Part shown: positions 1 to 8,784 of the stretch, one piece after another
Numbering within the stretch: position 1 is the stretch's first letter
Layout: each line of letters opens with the position of its first letter
Assembly (NCBI RefSeq): GCF_029675105.1
Contig: NZ_JAQQFV010000004.1
Location: forward strand, 496,001 to 560,000
Length of the DNA: 64,000 nt
From: Nocardia anocheti
GTDB lineage: Bacteria > Actinomycetota > Actinomycetes > Mycobacteriales > Mycobacteriaceae
Direction of reading: 5' to 3'
Notes under the pieces: generated by a model
Database searches by the model: none
Told to the model about the DNA's origin: nothing
Seen by the model: only the letters and a program-made list of their open reading frames with translations
Made by a program: the position numbers and the translations under genes

Positions 1-133
1 CAGAGCCGGTCGGCGAACGTCGGCTTCGGGCCGCACGGAGCACGCCGGCATCTCCGTGGTCCCGTGCGCGAAAGATCCCGATGACCGGGAAGTGCGGTAT
101 TCGATTCGGGGAGTACCCGCTTCACTCCCACCC

Positions 134-859
134 ATGCGAATCCGTTGTCTTCGATTGTCCCTTGCGGTGCTGGCTGTCGCGGCCACTACCGCCGCCACCG
201 GCGTAGCGTCCGCCGATATCGATTTCGGCAGTTCCGGCGGCAGCGGTGACATGGTCATCACCCTGGTGCGCCATGCCGAGTCCCTCGGCAACACCTCCGG
301 CTTGATCGACACCAAGGTGCCCGGGCCGGATCTGACCGCTCGCGGCCGGACACAGGCAGGCAATCTGGCCGTTCAGCTGGCCGACAAGGACTACGACTGC
401 GCCTTCGCGTCCACCATGGTGCGTACCGAACAGACCGCGGCACCGACCGTCGCCGAGCAGGGCCTGAACCTCGGCATTCAGCCGGGTTTCCGCGAGATCG
501 AGGCGGGCGAGTACGAGGGCACCCCGGAGGCCGACGCGCTGTCCGGGTACCTGCAGGCGCCCGTCGAGTGGCTCTCCGGTGACCTGAACGCCCGGATTCC
601 GGGCTCCATCGACGGCAACGAGTTCGACGGCCGCGTCGACCAGGCACTGCTCGATGTCCAGCGCCGAGGCTGCGCCAACCCGGTGATCTTCTCGCACGGC
701 GGCACCATCATGTTCTGGTCGATGATGAACGCGGGCAACGCCGACAAGAACAAACTCGGCACCGACCCGATGCGCAACGACGGCCGCGTCGTGCTCCGAG
801 GAAGCCCGCAGAAGGGCTGGACGATCGTCGAGTGGGTCGGCCACCCGGACCTGGGCTGA
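134..859 (+). CDS. secreted histidine phosphatase family protein
   Basis: A 241-aa protein of the histidine phosphatase (phosphoglycerate mutase-like) superfamily, probably a secreted phosphatase. After a signal peptide of about 34 residues (Arg-rich start, Leu/Ala core, ending near VASADI) comes the catalytic LVRHAESLGN motif, which carries the phospho-accepting His of the RHG signature. A second conserved His lies in FSHGGT near the C-terminus, and the acidic EIEAGEYEG region matches the family. An upstream in-frame start at position 56 would put a hydrophilic extension before the signal peptide, so the ATG at 134 is preferred; no clear ribosome binding site is visible there. Substrate unknown. 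Bases 1-133 hold no gene I can support. Confidence 0.85.
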   Translation: MRIRCLRLSLAVLAVAATTAATGVASADIDFGSSGGSGDMVITLVRHAESLGNTSGLIDTKVPGPDLTARGRTQAGNLAVQLADKDYDCAFASTMVRTEQTAAPTVAEQGLNLGIQPGFREIEAGEYEGTPEADALSGYLQAPVEWLSGDLNARIPGSIDGNEFDGRVDQALLDVQRRGCANPVIFSHGGTIMFWSMMNAGNADKNKLGTDPMRNDGRVVLRGSPQKGWTIVEWVGHPDLG

Positions 860-889
860 TTCACCCTGCCGCGTGATCGGCGAGGTTGG

Positions 890-3046
890 TCAGACGGGCG
901 CCTCGGCACCTTGCCGGCGCGCCCGTTCCGCGGCGGCGGCCGGCATCGGCTCGTGTCGCAGGTAGCCGCGGGTGAACGATCCCGATCCGTGGGTGAGGGA
1001 CCGCAGGTCGATGACATACCCGCTCAGTTCGAGTTCGGGGACCTCGGCGCGAATGTGGGTGCGGCCGGTGTCGGCCGGTTCGGTGCCCAGGATGCGGCCG
1101 CGGCGGGTGGACAGGTCGCCGAGGACGGCGCCCAGGTGGTCGTCGGGCACGGTGACGCGCACCGCGGCGACCGGTTCGAGCAGTCGGGTGCCCGCCGCCT
1201 CGGCCGCGTCGCGCAGGGCCAGGGCACCCGCGGTCTGGAAGGCGGCATCGGAGGAGTCCACCGAGTGCGCCTTGCCCTCGACCAGGGTCACCCGCACATC
1301 CACCAGCGGACAGCCGGTCGTGACCCCGCGCGCGGCCTGCGCCCTCGCGCCTTTCTCGACCGATCCGATGAACTGGCGCGGCACCACACCACCGACCACC
1401 CGGTCGACGAACTCGAAGCCCGTCCCCTGCGGCAGCGGTTCCACCCGGATCCGGCACACCGCGTACTGCCCGTGCCCGCCGGACTGTTTCACCAGCCTGC
1501 CGTTGCCCTCGGCGGCCGCGGACAGGGTCTCGCGCAACGCCACCCGGAACGGTTCCACGTCCACGCGCACCCCGAACCGCCCGCGCAACCGCTCCAGCGC
1601 GACGTCCCGGTGCGCCTCCCCCAGACACCACAGCACCAGCTGGTGGGTGTGCTCGTTGTTCTCCAGCCGCAGTGTCGGGTCCTCGGCGACGAGCCGGGTC
1701 AGGCTCTGTGAGAGCTTGTCCTCGTCGGCCTTGCCCTGCGCCCGGATCGCCACGGGCAGGAGCGGTTCCGGCAGTTGCCACGGTTCGATCAGCAGGGTCT
1801 GCCCCGTGCCCGAGAGCGTGTCGCCGGTCTCCGCGTGGCCGAGTTTGCTCACGAACGCGATATCGCCGGCGACGGCCTCGCCCAGGGTCCGCTGCTGTTT
1901 GCCCGACGGCGCGCTGATTCCGCCGACCCGGTCGTCGGCGTCGTGCCCGGGTCCGCGGACGTGGACGGTGTCCTCGCTGTGCAGGGTGCCGGAGAAGACC
2001 CGCACCAGCGAGATCCGTCCCACGTACTGGTCGGACGAGGTTCGGATGACCTCCGCGGCGAGTTCGCCGTCCGGATCGCAGCGCAGCGCGGTGGGCGGGG
2101 CGCCGTTGCCGCCCGATACGGCCGAGAGCGGGTGTTCGATCGGGGTCGGGAACCCGCCGGTGATCAGTTCGAGGAGTTCGAGTGTGCCGAGTCCCTGTTC
2201 CGCGTCCTCGGTCGCCGGGGCCGCGAACAGCACCGGGTGGAAGCTGCCGCGCGCCACGGCGCGTTCCAGGTCGCCGACCAGGGTGGCGAGTTCGACGGAC
2301 TCGCCGTCGAGGTACCGGTCCATCAGCGTTTCGTCTTCGCTCTCGGCGATGATCGCCTCGATCAGCCGGTCGCGGGCCGGGTCGATTTCAGTGAGCTGTT
2401 CGGCGGACGGTTCGGTGCGCTCCCGCGTGCCGCCGCGATAGTCGGCGACCCGGCGCTCGAGCAGTTCCAGCAGTCCGATCGCGGGTCGGTGCCCGTCGGC
2501 GCTCTTCGGCCCGTAGACCGGCAGGTGCAGGGGCAGCACGGTGTCGCCCGCCGAGTCGGTCAGCAGCGCCTGACAGGTCTGGACCAGGTCCGCGTACTCC
2601 GCCCTGGCCGTGTCCAGGTGTGTCATCACGATCGCCCGCGGCATCCCCACCCGCGCGCACTCGGCCCACAGTTCCCGCGTCGCCCCCGCCACGCCCTCGA
2701 CGCCGTCGGCGGCCGACACCAGGAACAGCGCCGCGTCCGCCGCCCGCAATCCGGCCCGCAGTTCGCCGACGAAATCCGGGCATCCCGGCGTATCGATCAG
2801 ATTGATCTTCACCCCGCCCCACAGCACCGGCACCACCGACACCTGCACGGACCGGTGCTGCCGCCGCTCGACCTCGTCGTAATCCGACAGCGACGTCCCG
2901 TCCTCCACCCGGCCGGCCCGGTTCACCGTCCCGGTCGCCAACGCCAGCGCCTCCACCAGCGTCGTCTTCCCCGCACCGCTGCTGCCGACCAGCGCCACAT
3001 TCCGGATGCTCTCCGGTCGCCGCGCCCCGTTCGTCCGCTCCACCAT
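890..3046 (-). CDS. fusA2: EF-G-like GTPase EF-G2 (FusA2-type)
   Basis: A 718-aa translational GTPase of the EF-G2 type, which resembles M. tuberculosis FusA2 (Rv0120c) more than the housekeeping EF-G. The P-loop is GSSGAGKT near residue 19, the G3 motif reads DTPGCPDFV, and EF-G domains II to V follow, including the QSGGHGQYAV and RGVTTGCPLVDV segments of domain IV. EF-G2 proteins generally bind ribosomes and GTP, but translocase activity is doubtful, so the cellular role is open. The ATG at 3046 is chosen because a GAGGGAG ribosome binding site precedes it; longer in-frame starts lack one. No ribosomal protein genes are adjacent, unlike canonical fusA. Confidence 0.92.
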   Translation of the reverse strand: MVERTNGARRPESIRNVALVGSSGAGKTTLVEALALATGTVNRAGRVEDGTSLSDYDEVERRQHRSVQVSVVPVLWGGVKINLIDTPGCPDFVGELRAGLRAADAALFLVSAADGVEGVAGATRELWAECARVGMPRAIVMTHLDTARAEYADLVQTCQALLTDSAGDTVLPLHLPVYGPKSADGHRPAIGLLELLERRVADYRGGTRERTEPSAEQLTEIDPARDRLIEAIIAESEDETLMDRYLDGESVELATLVGDLERAVARGSFHPVLFAAPATEDAEQGLGTLELLELITGGFPTPIEHPLSAVSGGNGAPPTALRCDPDGELAAEVIRTSSDQYVGRISLVRVFSGTLHSEDTVHVRGPGHDADDRVGGISAPSGKQQRTLGEAVAGDIAFVSKLGHAETGDTLSGTGQTLLIEPWQLPEPLLPVAIRAQGKADEDKLSQSLTRLVAEDPTLRLENNEHTHQLVLWCLGEAHRDVALERLRGRFGVRVDVEPFRVALRETLSAAAEGNGRLVKQSGGHGQYAVCRIRVEPLPQGTGFEFVDRVVGGVVPRQFIGSVEKGARAQAARGVTTGCPLVDVRVTLVEGKAHSVDSSDAAFQTAGALALRDAAEAAGTRLLEPVAAVRVTVPDDHLGAVLGDLSTRRGRILGTEPADTGRTHIRAEVPELELSGYVIDLRSLTHGSGSFTRGYLRHEPMPAAAAERARRQGAEAPV

Positions 3047-3157
3047 GTCGCACGCTCCCTCGGGTCTAGGGATCCACTCCTTCGAGCTTCCCACCGCATG
3101 TAGGGGCACGTCCACGGTTGTCTCGCGGATGAGGTGTCCCTCGCCGAGCGGATCGCG

Positions 3158-3454
3158 TCAGGTCCTGCGACGGGACTCGAGGTACTGGCTGATCACGATG
3201 GCCAGGAAGATCAGGCATCCCACCGCCGCGACGAAGCCGACGACCAGCGAGACCAGACCTTCGTTCTGATTGACCGATCGCTGCTCGGCGTAGCTGCGCA
3301 CCTGCACCGAGGAGCCGATCTCCTGGCAGCGGTCGCCGCGGCTCATCTGCTCGTAGCCGCACGACACGGTGGTCTCGGTCAGTTTGTCGAATCCGTTCAC
3401 GAGACCGCCGATCGCGATCGCCACACCGACCAGCAGCCAGTACACAGCCCGCAT
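3158..3454 (-). CDS. small two-helix membrane protein
   Basis: A 98-aa hypothetical protein with an N-terminal transmembrane helix (VYWLLVGVAIAIGGLVNGF), an extracytoplasmic loop of about 40 residues holding two cysteines (CGYEQMSRGDRCQE), which could form a disulfide, and a second helix (LVSLVVGFVAAVGCLIFLAIVI) ending in an Arg-rich tail. The positive tail suggests both termini are inside. It resembles the small hypothetical membrane proteins common in Nocardia. It lies just upstream of fusA2 on the same strand, about 110 bp away. Function unknown. Confidence 0.7.
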   Translation of the reverse strand: MRAVYWLLVGVAIAIGGLVNGFDKLTETTVSCGYEQMSRGDRCQEIGSSVQVRSYAEQRSVNQNEGLVSLVVGFVAAVGCLIFLAIVISQYLESRRRT

Positions 3455-3660
3455 CGGGCATCCCCCTCACACACACTCCCGCCGATCGCGGGCCGACCGG
3501 AGATTATCAGCCGCGGAGGGCCTGGCCCAATACACCGGCCCCTCGGTGAAGCAGCACGATGCCTGCGCGCAAATGTGTTGTACGGCAACACGTATCGACC
3601 CGGCCGAGCCGAAGGCCGACCGAACTCGGTCGAGACGGAAAGTCGTCTGATCGGGACCGG

Positions 3661-3666
3661 TAGGCT
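3661..3666 (+). promoter_or_regulatory. -10 element for leaderless transcript of the DUF6301-like gene
   Basis: TAGGCT (TANNNT type) ends 7 nt before the in-frame GTG at 3674. No ribosome binding site is present, so the transcript probably starts at or next to the start codon. This fixes the otherwise ambiguous start. Confidence 0.55.
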
Positions 3667-3673
3667 GCAGCCC

Positions 3674-4693
3674 GTGGGCGATCCAGTGAATCCGGTTGGG
3701 GCAGAACGCGAGTCGGCGGAGCGGGAGCTCGCCGCGTGGTGGGCGGACAACTGGGGCCGACCCGTCGACCTCGGATCACTCGCCGACATCCTTCCCACTC
3801 TGCTCCGAGCGGACTTCGGTCGTTGGTCGCGAACCGACATGGAAAAGCCGATGACCGTCGTCGGGTCGCCCACCGTCACGGATTCCGGAGATCTCCTGGC
3901 GGAGGCCGCCGATGCGCGACTCACCGCCATCAAGGCAGACAGCGCCGACGAGGAGTTCGGATTCGGTGAGTTCCGTAGTCTGGAACTGACTTTCACCTGT
4001 CCGCACGAGCAGCGGGATTCGATGTTCATCGGCGCTCTCAGCGCTTGCGTCGAGCTACTCGGCGCCCCGGACCTGGTGGGTGGCCCGGAGGCCAGGGCCA
4101 TCTGGCGCCGCGACGGGCGAACCGTCGTCCTGTATCGCAGGTTCGACCCGAGCTCGGTGCAGGTGACCATCGAGCCGACGGCGGCCCGTGATGAAGCCGA
4201 CCACGCGGCGTCCTGGCACGGAACGTGGGAGCCGTACTGCCGCTGGCTGGCATGGCCGGACGAGTCGCGCCGCTACGACGTCGGAGTCATCGGCGCCAAG
4301 GAGCCGACGACGGCCGACCTCGCCCGGTTCGAGTCGGATCTCGATGCCCTGTTCGACTCCTTGAACTGGGACCTCCCCCTGCTGTATCCCCATGCGACGT
4401 ATGTCATTTGGCAGCTGACCATCCCCGATCGCCCGGACTGGCTCGTGCAGGGCTGGTTCTGCGCCTACGCCGCACACCGTCTGGAGATCCGGGAGGACGG
4501 CGAACTACGCGCCCGGATGTATCCCCACGCCCGGAACTCCGGGCTCGAGATCGCCGCCGACACCAAGGCAGCGGTGCGCGCCGGTGGCGTCACCCATCCG
4601 GGTCGTCAATTGCGTTTCCGCGCTTGGATGTCACCCACCACCGCGGATCTCCAAGCATTTCGCCTGGGCCTGGAGTGGGACGAGCACAGTTGA
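3674..4693 (+). CDS. DUF6301-like hypothetical protein
   Basis: A 339-aa soluble protein of unknown function. It looks like an actinobacterial DUF6301-type protein (WWADNWGRPVDL near the start, IWRRDGRTVVLYR in the middle), although I cannot verify that by search. No signal peptide or membrane segment is seen. The GTG start at 3674 is chosen because a TANNNT box lies 7 nt upstream. The stop codon overlaps the TTG start of the following kinase-like gene by 4 nt, so the two are probably translationally coupled and may act together. No catalytic motif is recognisable. Confidence 0.65.
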   Translation: MGDPVNPVGAERESAERELAAWWADNWGRPVDLGSLADILPTLLRADFGRWSRTDMEKPMTVVGSPTVTDSGDLLAEAADARLTAIKADSADEEFGFGEFRSLELTFTCPHEQRDSMFIGALSACVELLGAPDLVGGPEARAIWRRDGRTVVLYRRFDPSSVQVTIEPTAARDEADHAASWHGTWEPYCRWLAWPDESRRYDVGVIGAKEPTTADLARFESDLDALFDSLNWDLPLLYPHATYVIWQLTIPDRPDWLVQGWFCAYAAHRLEIREDGELRARMYPHARNSGLEIAADTKAAVRAGGVTHPGRQLRFRAWMSPTTADLQAFRLGLEWDEHS

Positions 4694-5775
4694 CCGCGGC
4701 GGCTCCGGGCTTCGGCACGTCACCTCATGCGCGCTCGACTACCTACCGTGCCGTCTCGTCCGCGCTGGCGCGGTGCGGTGACCGCGAGCTGGGCGACCTG
4801 CTCGAGACCGCCACGCCGTTGGGTTCCGGTATCGGCGGGACTTCGGAACTGCTGGAGGTCGACCGAACCCCCGTCTTCGTCAAGCGGTTGCCGCTGACCG
4901 ATCTGGAGCGGCAGCCGGACAACATCGGGTCCACCGCGAATCTCTTCGATCTACCAGACTTTGTGCACTTCGGTCTCGGAGTTCCCGGCAGCCCGGGTTG
5001 GGGAGCGTGGCGCGAACTGGCTGTGCACACCATGACGACGAATTGGGCGCTCGCGCAGGATCATGCGGGCTTTCCCCTGATGTATCACTGGCGGGTGTTG
5101 CCGCATGCCGGGCCGACGCTGCCCGAGGAACTGGCCGACGTGGACGACGTCGTCGCCTACTGGGGCGGCGGCTCAGAGGTGCGTCACCGGCTCGAGGCGA
5201 TGCGGGACTCCTCGGCGTGCATCGCCCTGTTCCTCGAGTACATCCCGCAGAACCTGCACGACTGGCTGGACACCCGGGTGAAGGCCGGTGAAGAGACGGC
5301 CGTGCGGGCGTGCACGATGGTGGAAAGGGAGCTCCAGGCCGGAGTCTCGTTCATGAACGCCCGCGGGTTGCTGCATTTCGACGCCCACTTCCAGAACATT
5401 CTCACCGATGGTGAGCGGCTGTTCTTCACCGATTACGGACTCGCGATCTCCTCCCGGTTCGCCCTGTCGAAGCAGGAGTCCGGCTTCTTCACGGCACACC
5501 GGTCCTACGACCACGCCTACACCCGCACCCACCTAGTCCAGTGGCTCGCCACCGCGCTGTACGGGTACGGGCGCGACGAGCGCGTCGCGTTCGTGCGCGC
5601 CTGCGCCAGCGGGGAACCGCCGCAGGGGATTCCGGCGCCGATCGCCGCGATCCTCCTCCGCCACGCCCCGATCGCCGCGGTGATGACCGACTACTACCGC
5701 GAGTTCCGCTTCGAGAGCAGACAGACCCCGTATCCCCTGGCGGCGATCCGCCGAACCGGCCTGCCGGGCAGCTGA
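4690..5775 (+). CDS. protein kinase-like protein with HFDAHFQN catalytic loop
   Basis: A 361-aa protein with the elements of an eukaryotic-like or APH-like kinase fold: a Gly-rich loop (GSGIGGTS), a candidate ATP-binding Lys (VFVKRLP), a catalytic loop HFDAHFQN (the D and N correspond to HRDxxxxN), and FTDYGLA in place of DFG. There is no transmembrane or sensor domain, unlike Pkn-type kinases. The TTG start at 4690 overlaps the upstream stop (TTGA), which implies coupling to the DUF6301-like gene. The substrate may be a protein or a small molecule; the partner gene is the first candidate. An ordinary aminoglycoside-type phosphotransferase is less likely because the spacing to DYG is kinase-like. 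Confidence 0.72.
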   Translation: MTAAAPGFGTSPHARSTTYRAVSSALARCGDRELGDLLETATPLGSGIGGTSELLEVDRTPVFVKRLPLTDLERQPDNIGSTANLFDLPDFVHFGLGVPGSPGWGAWRELAVHTMTTNWALAQDHAGFPLMYHWRVLPHAGPTLPEELADVDDVVAYWGGGSEVRHRLEAMRDSSACIALFLEYIPQNLHDWLDTRVKAGEETAVRACTMVERELQAGVSFMNARGLLHFDAHFQNILTDGERLFFTDYGLAISSRFALSKQESGFFTAHRSYDHAYTRTHLVQWLATALYGYGRDERVAFVRACASGEPPQGIPAPIAAILLRHAPIAAVMTDYYREFRFESRQTPYPLAAIRRTGLPGS

Positions 5776-5989
5776 TTCTCGTTATAGCCCCAGCAATTCC
5801 GGTGCCGTGGGAACCGCTTGCGCGGCAGGCTGGTCCGGTCGGTGGATCGCGAGCGGGATGCGGCATGTGGTCGGTTTGGGGCGAGAGGGTTCGCCGGGCC
5901 GTGGCGTGCTCGATGCCGCGATGGAGCGTCTCTGCCAGCTCGGCTGGGCACCCGATCCCGAATGACGGGGCCGGTTCCTCGGCGACGGC

Positions 5990-6926
5990 TCACCGGCGGG
6001 TGGCGTAGTCGGGGAAGCGTTGTCGTAGGGCGCGGTCGAAGGTTTTGAGCTGGACGCGGGTGTCGGAGAAACGGAGCAAGCCGCGCCATCGGTACCAGCG
6101 CATCGACGCGCGCGTGCTCGGTGCGGCCGTTCAGCAGGTCCAGCACGACGACCGCGCGTAAGAGATCTGCGGTGCCTCGGTGACGCGCTCGGGCGGCGAG
6201 TCGGGCCGGGTCCGCTCCTGTGCGTAGCCATTCCGCGGCCGCGTCGCCGGTTGCTGTGGCGACGAAGGCGGCCGGCTCGAAGCCGCCACCATCGGCCCAT
6301 GTGGCGGTGTCGAAAAGCGCCAGGCGCACGGTGTCGAGACGGCCCTGAAGTGCGTCGGGCGCCGGGGAGCCGCCCCACACTTCGGCAGGCATAGTGGCCA
6401 GTACCTGTCCGACTTCCGGAGCAACTAGTTCGAGACCACCGTCGACCAGTATCCGGCCGTAGTCGTGGAACGGTCGGTCTGCGACCACGCACGCGCGCAC
6501 TCCGGGGATCGCTGTGTCGGCGGCGAAATCGGTCGGCCACCGTCGTTCGCAGATCGCCGGGAAGCCCGGGGGAAGGTCGCCCTCGCCCTCGGCCATCGCG
6601 CCCGTCGATTCGGGATCGTAGGTGATCGACCAGGTCTGGCGGCCGTCCGACCATCCGGTGGCTTTGCTCCACGCGACATTCTCGAGCAGCGAACACGTGA
6701 CCAGGTCACACCCGCGCGAGAGCTGCGGGAGATCGGTTGCCGCCAAGAGTTCCTGACTGTCGTGTCCCTGCGCGATGAGCAACCACCCGCCCGGCAGCAT
6801 TGCCGCCGCGCAGGTTCCGACATCCGGAAACTCCGAGCGTTCCCCGGTGGGCCGCAGTCCCATCTCCGCGAAGACCACCTCGGCGGACCTCCCCCGCACC
6901 GCGATCCAATTCTCTTTGGCCCCCAT
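5990..6926 (-). pseudogene. hypothetical protein, apparent +1 frameshift near its 3' end
   Basis: From the ATG at 6926 the frame looks like a normal protein for about 270 codons (N-terminus MGAKENWIAVRG, later LLRAVVVLDLLNGRTEHAR). It then runs into Arg/Pro-rich text typical of a wrong frame, continuing to about 5694. Skipping one base near 6105, within a GCGCGCG run, restores a protein-like tail (SMRWYRWRGLLRF...FPDYATRR) with a stop at 5990, giving 311 aa. The other frame has a stop just upstream of the junction (about 6131), so the shift lies between about 6100 and 6131. It may be a real inactivating mutation or a sequencing error in a CG repeat. Family not recognised; no membrane segment. 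Confidence 0.6.
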
Positions 6927-7031
6927 GCTCGCCCGCACGTCCTCTCGTCGCGGGCAGACTACCGAGAGGCACCGACAAACCCGCTGCCGTCGCGACCCGG
7001 GCCGGCCCTGGTCGCCTGCGCCGGAAATCGG

Positions 7032-7490
7032 TCATCGCCATACCCGCACGACGGCCGGCCTCGCCACACCCGCCGGGTATCCCACCCGCGTCAGCAGGGC
7101 AGAACGAGGACTCCTCGGCGAGACAGCGACTTCCTCCGCGGATACATGCGGCGACAGCTCGGCGTCCGCGGGGCTCGGCGTCACGCGACGGCGCTGCCAC
7201 GCGACGACGAACAGTGCCGCGGCGACAGCGAGGGTCACCGCCACGGCGAGGATCGCCAGCGTCAGCGAAGCTCCGACGGCGGTGCCGTCCTCGGTGGCGC
7301 CACTGCGGTGGATCAGGATCGCGGCGATCAACGGGCCGAGCATCCCGGCACCGGCCGCGGTGAGCAACATCGCTCCGGTCACCAGCTCCACCACACCCAG
7401 AGGCCGCTGTGACCGCACCCGGACGGCATGCTGGCATCTCCCTGGCGAATGAAACGATCCCACTTCGTCCACTTCCGACCCCTTCCGCAT
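7032..7490 (-). CDS. putative small membrane protein
   Basis: A possible 152-aa protein with two hydrophobic segments (from GVVELVTGAML to about GPLIAAILI, and LTLAILAVAVTLAVAAALFVVAW) followed by Arg residues and a polar tail. GC-rich third codon positions support this frame over its overlaps. The start is uncertain: ATG at 7490 gives about 30 extra polar residues, and internal GTG codons just before SQRPLGVVE could serve instead. No family recognised. A direct repeat at 7516-7533 lies immediately upstream. Confidence 0.5.
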   Translation of the reverse strand: MRKGSEVDEVGSFHSPGRCQHAVRVRSQRPLGVVELVTGAMLLTAAGAGMLGPLIAAILIHRSGATEDGTAVGASLTLAILAVAVTLAVAAALFVVAWQRRRVTPSPADAELSPHVSAEEVAVSPRSPRSALLTRVGYPAGVARPAVVRVWR

Positions 7491-7803
7491 CCGTGCTGAT
7501 CAGCGCATCCGAAACCGGTAAGAAGACGGTAAGTCACAGACATGGACGATTGGTCGACCTGACATCGAACAGAGACCGAAACTGCCATTGGCAACCAACC
7601 AGCGACCATATGTGTCGCGCATCGGGAGTCCTGCGGAGCGCGGCGACACCGCACCGACGTGGCGCCGGGCGGACACATCAAAAGCTCCGCCGCCGATTCG
7701 GCGATCGCGGCGCCGAGTTCTGACGGCCGGCGGTGCCGACAGCCGCTTCCTGCTGCACGCGGCACCCTCGGTCGTGATGCTCCGATGGGGGCGATTCGCG
7801 CGG
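7491..7803. other. 313-bp stretch without a supported gene
   Basis: No frame here has convincing composition. The part next to 7490 carries the CGGTAAG direct repeat; the remainder up to the PPOX gene stop shows nothing I can name. Confidence 0.5.
7516..7533. promoter_or_regulatory. tandem CGGTAAG direct repeat, 11-bp period
   Basis: CGGTAAG at 7516-7522 is repeated exactly at 7527-7533, one helical turn apart, 26 bp upstream of the membrane-protein start at 7490. An 11-bp direct repeat is the usual layout for OmpR-family response regulator boxes, so this may be such a site. That is inference from spacing alone. Confidence 0.4.
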
Positions 7804-8202
7804 TTACCCCGCGTCGCGGCCGATGAAGTCGAAGGATCCGCCGTCGACGCCCCAGGAGATGATGCGTTCGGGGTGGATGCGGATGATCGTGCGTTCCTGC
7901 GGCGGGAACGGGGGCTCTTCGTCGTCGAGGGTTTCGGCGGTGCCGCGGATCTCGATGCCGCGAATCACGTAGGGGTCCAGGGAGACCTGCTGGTCGATGA
8001 CGAACGAGACGCGACTGCCCGCTTCGACATTGCGGAACTTCAGGCTGGCGCGCATCCGCATGCCGCCGATGTCGACGGTGCCGTCGGCGTTCACCCGGTA
8101 GTTGGTCGGGTTGTTCTGCACGATCCCGTCGGGTGACACCGTGGCCAGCCGGCCGATTCCGGCCTCGGCGAGGAACTGCTGCTCATTGGCGGTGAAGGTC
8201 AT
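7804..8202 (-). CDS. PPOX-class F420-dependent flavin/deazaflavin-binding protein
   Basis: A 132-aa split beta-barrel protein of the pyridoxamine-5'-phosphate-oxidase-like superfamily, of the type annotated as PPOX-class F420-dependent enzymes. Supporting segments are FLAEAGIGRLATVSPDG near the start, NNPTNYRVNADGTVDIGG, RMRASLKFRNVEAGSRVSFVID, and a C-terminal RIHPERIISWG. These small enzymes generally use F420H2 (or a flavin or heme) for reductions; the substrate cannot be told here. A GAGGAG ribosome binding site sits 7 nt before the ATG. It lies 34 bp downstream of the DUF1772 gene on the same strand, so the two probably form an operon under the palindromic operators at 8733-8799. Confidence 0.85.
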   Translation of the reverse strand: MTFTANEQQFLAEAGIGRLATVSPDGIVQNNPTNYRVNADGTVDIGGMRMRASLKFRNVEAGSRVSFVIDQQVSLDPYVIRGIEIRGTAETLDDEEPPFPPQERTIIRIHPERIISWGVDGGSFDFIGRDAG

Positions 8203-8236
8203 GTCGGGTACTCCTCGGAGGGATGTGGGGTCGGGG

Positions 8237-8713
8237 TCAGAAGAGGATGAGCGCGGCGCAGAGTCCGGCGAGGGCGATGAACTGGAGGGCGACGCGGTAT
8301 TTCAGGATGCTGTCCCACTTGTCCTGCAGCGCACGGGCATCCGGCGGAATGATGCCGCTCTGGGCGGCGGCTGTCTGACGGGTGTTGATCGGCTTGGCCA
8401 CGCGCACATAGAAGGCGAGCCAGGCGAGCAGCGCCGCCACCGCGATCCCCGCCGCCACCGCGGCACCGATCTGCCCGGCCGCCAGCGCGATCACCACGGT
8501 GAGCACCGCGGCGACCACGCCGCCCGCACCGACCACCGGCATCCGCTTGTCGCCGTAGTAGTGCCCCCACCCCGCACTCAGGGTGACGGTCGCGTCATCG
8601 AGCTTGCGGTAGACGGACCGGGTGATCACGGCCCCACAGACATCGGTGCCGTAGACGACGGCATTGGCGAGAACAGCGGCGACGGCGACGATCTGGCCGG
8701 TGATGATGAGCAT
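8237..8713 (-). CDS. DUF1772 (anthrone oxygenase-like) membrane protein
   Basis: A 158-aa membrane protein with four hydrophobic helices: at the start (IITGQIVAVAAVLANAVVYG), GAGGVVAAVLTVVIALAA, AVAAGIAVAALLAWLAFYV, and the C-terminal VALQFIALAGLCAALILF. The helix arrangement and the conserved W near residue 133 (LQDKWDSILKYRV) fit DUF1772/anthrone-oxygenase-like proteins. It is the first gene of a two-gene unit with the PPOX protein. Two near-identical palindromes upstream suggest repression by a TetR- or MarR-type protein, a common setting for this family, although no regulator gene is next to it. Confidence 0.75.
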   Translation of the reverse strand: MLIITGQIVAVAAVLANAVVYGTDVCGAVITRSVYRKLDDATVTLSAGWGHYYGDKRMPVVGAGGVVAAVLTVVIALAAGQIGAAVAAGIAVAALLAWLAFYVRVAKPINTRQTAAAQSGIIPPDARALQDKWDSILKYRVALQFIALAGLCAALILF

Positions 8714-8732
8714 TTCGGTTTCCCTTCTCCGA

Positions 8733-8751
8733 ATTCTAGCGTCGCTAGAAT
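8733..8751. promoter_or_regulatory. palindromic operator, site 1 (TCTAGC-N3-GCTAGA)
   Basis: ATTCTAGCG-T-CGCTAGAAT is a perfect 9+1+9 inverted repeat, 20 bp upstream of the DUF1772 start at 8713. Its core TCTAGC-N3-GCTAGA recurs at 8785-8799. Confidence 0.75.
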
Positions 8752-8784
8752 CTGAAGCAACGGTAACACTCGTTCACCGTCATG

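Noticed and set aside
5694..5989. C-terminal extension of the 6926 gene in its original frame
   Set aside because: Arg/Pro/Ser-rich composition and a better tail in the neighbouring frame point to a frameshift; this stretch also reaches into the convergent kinase gene.
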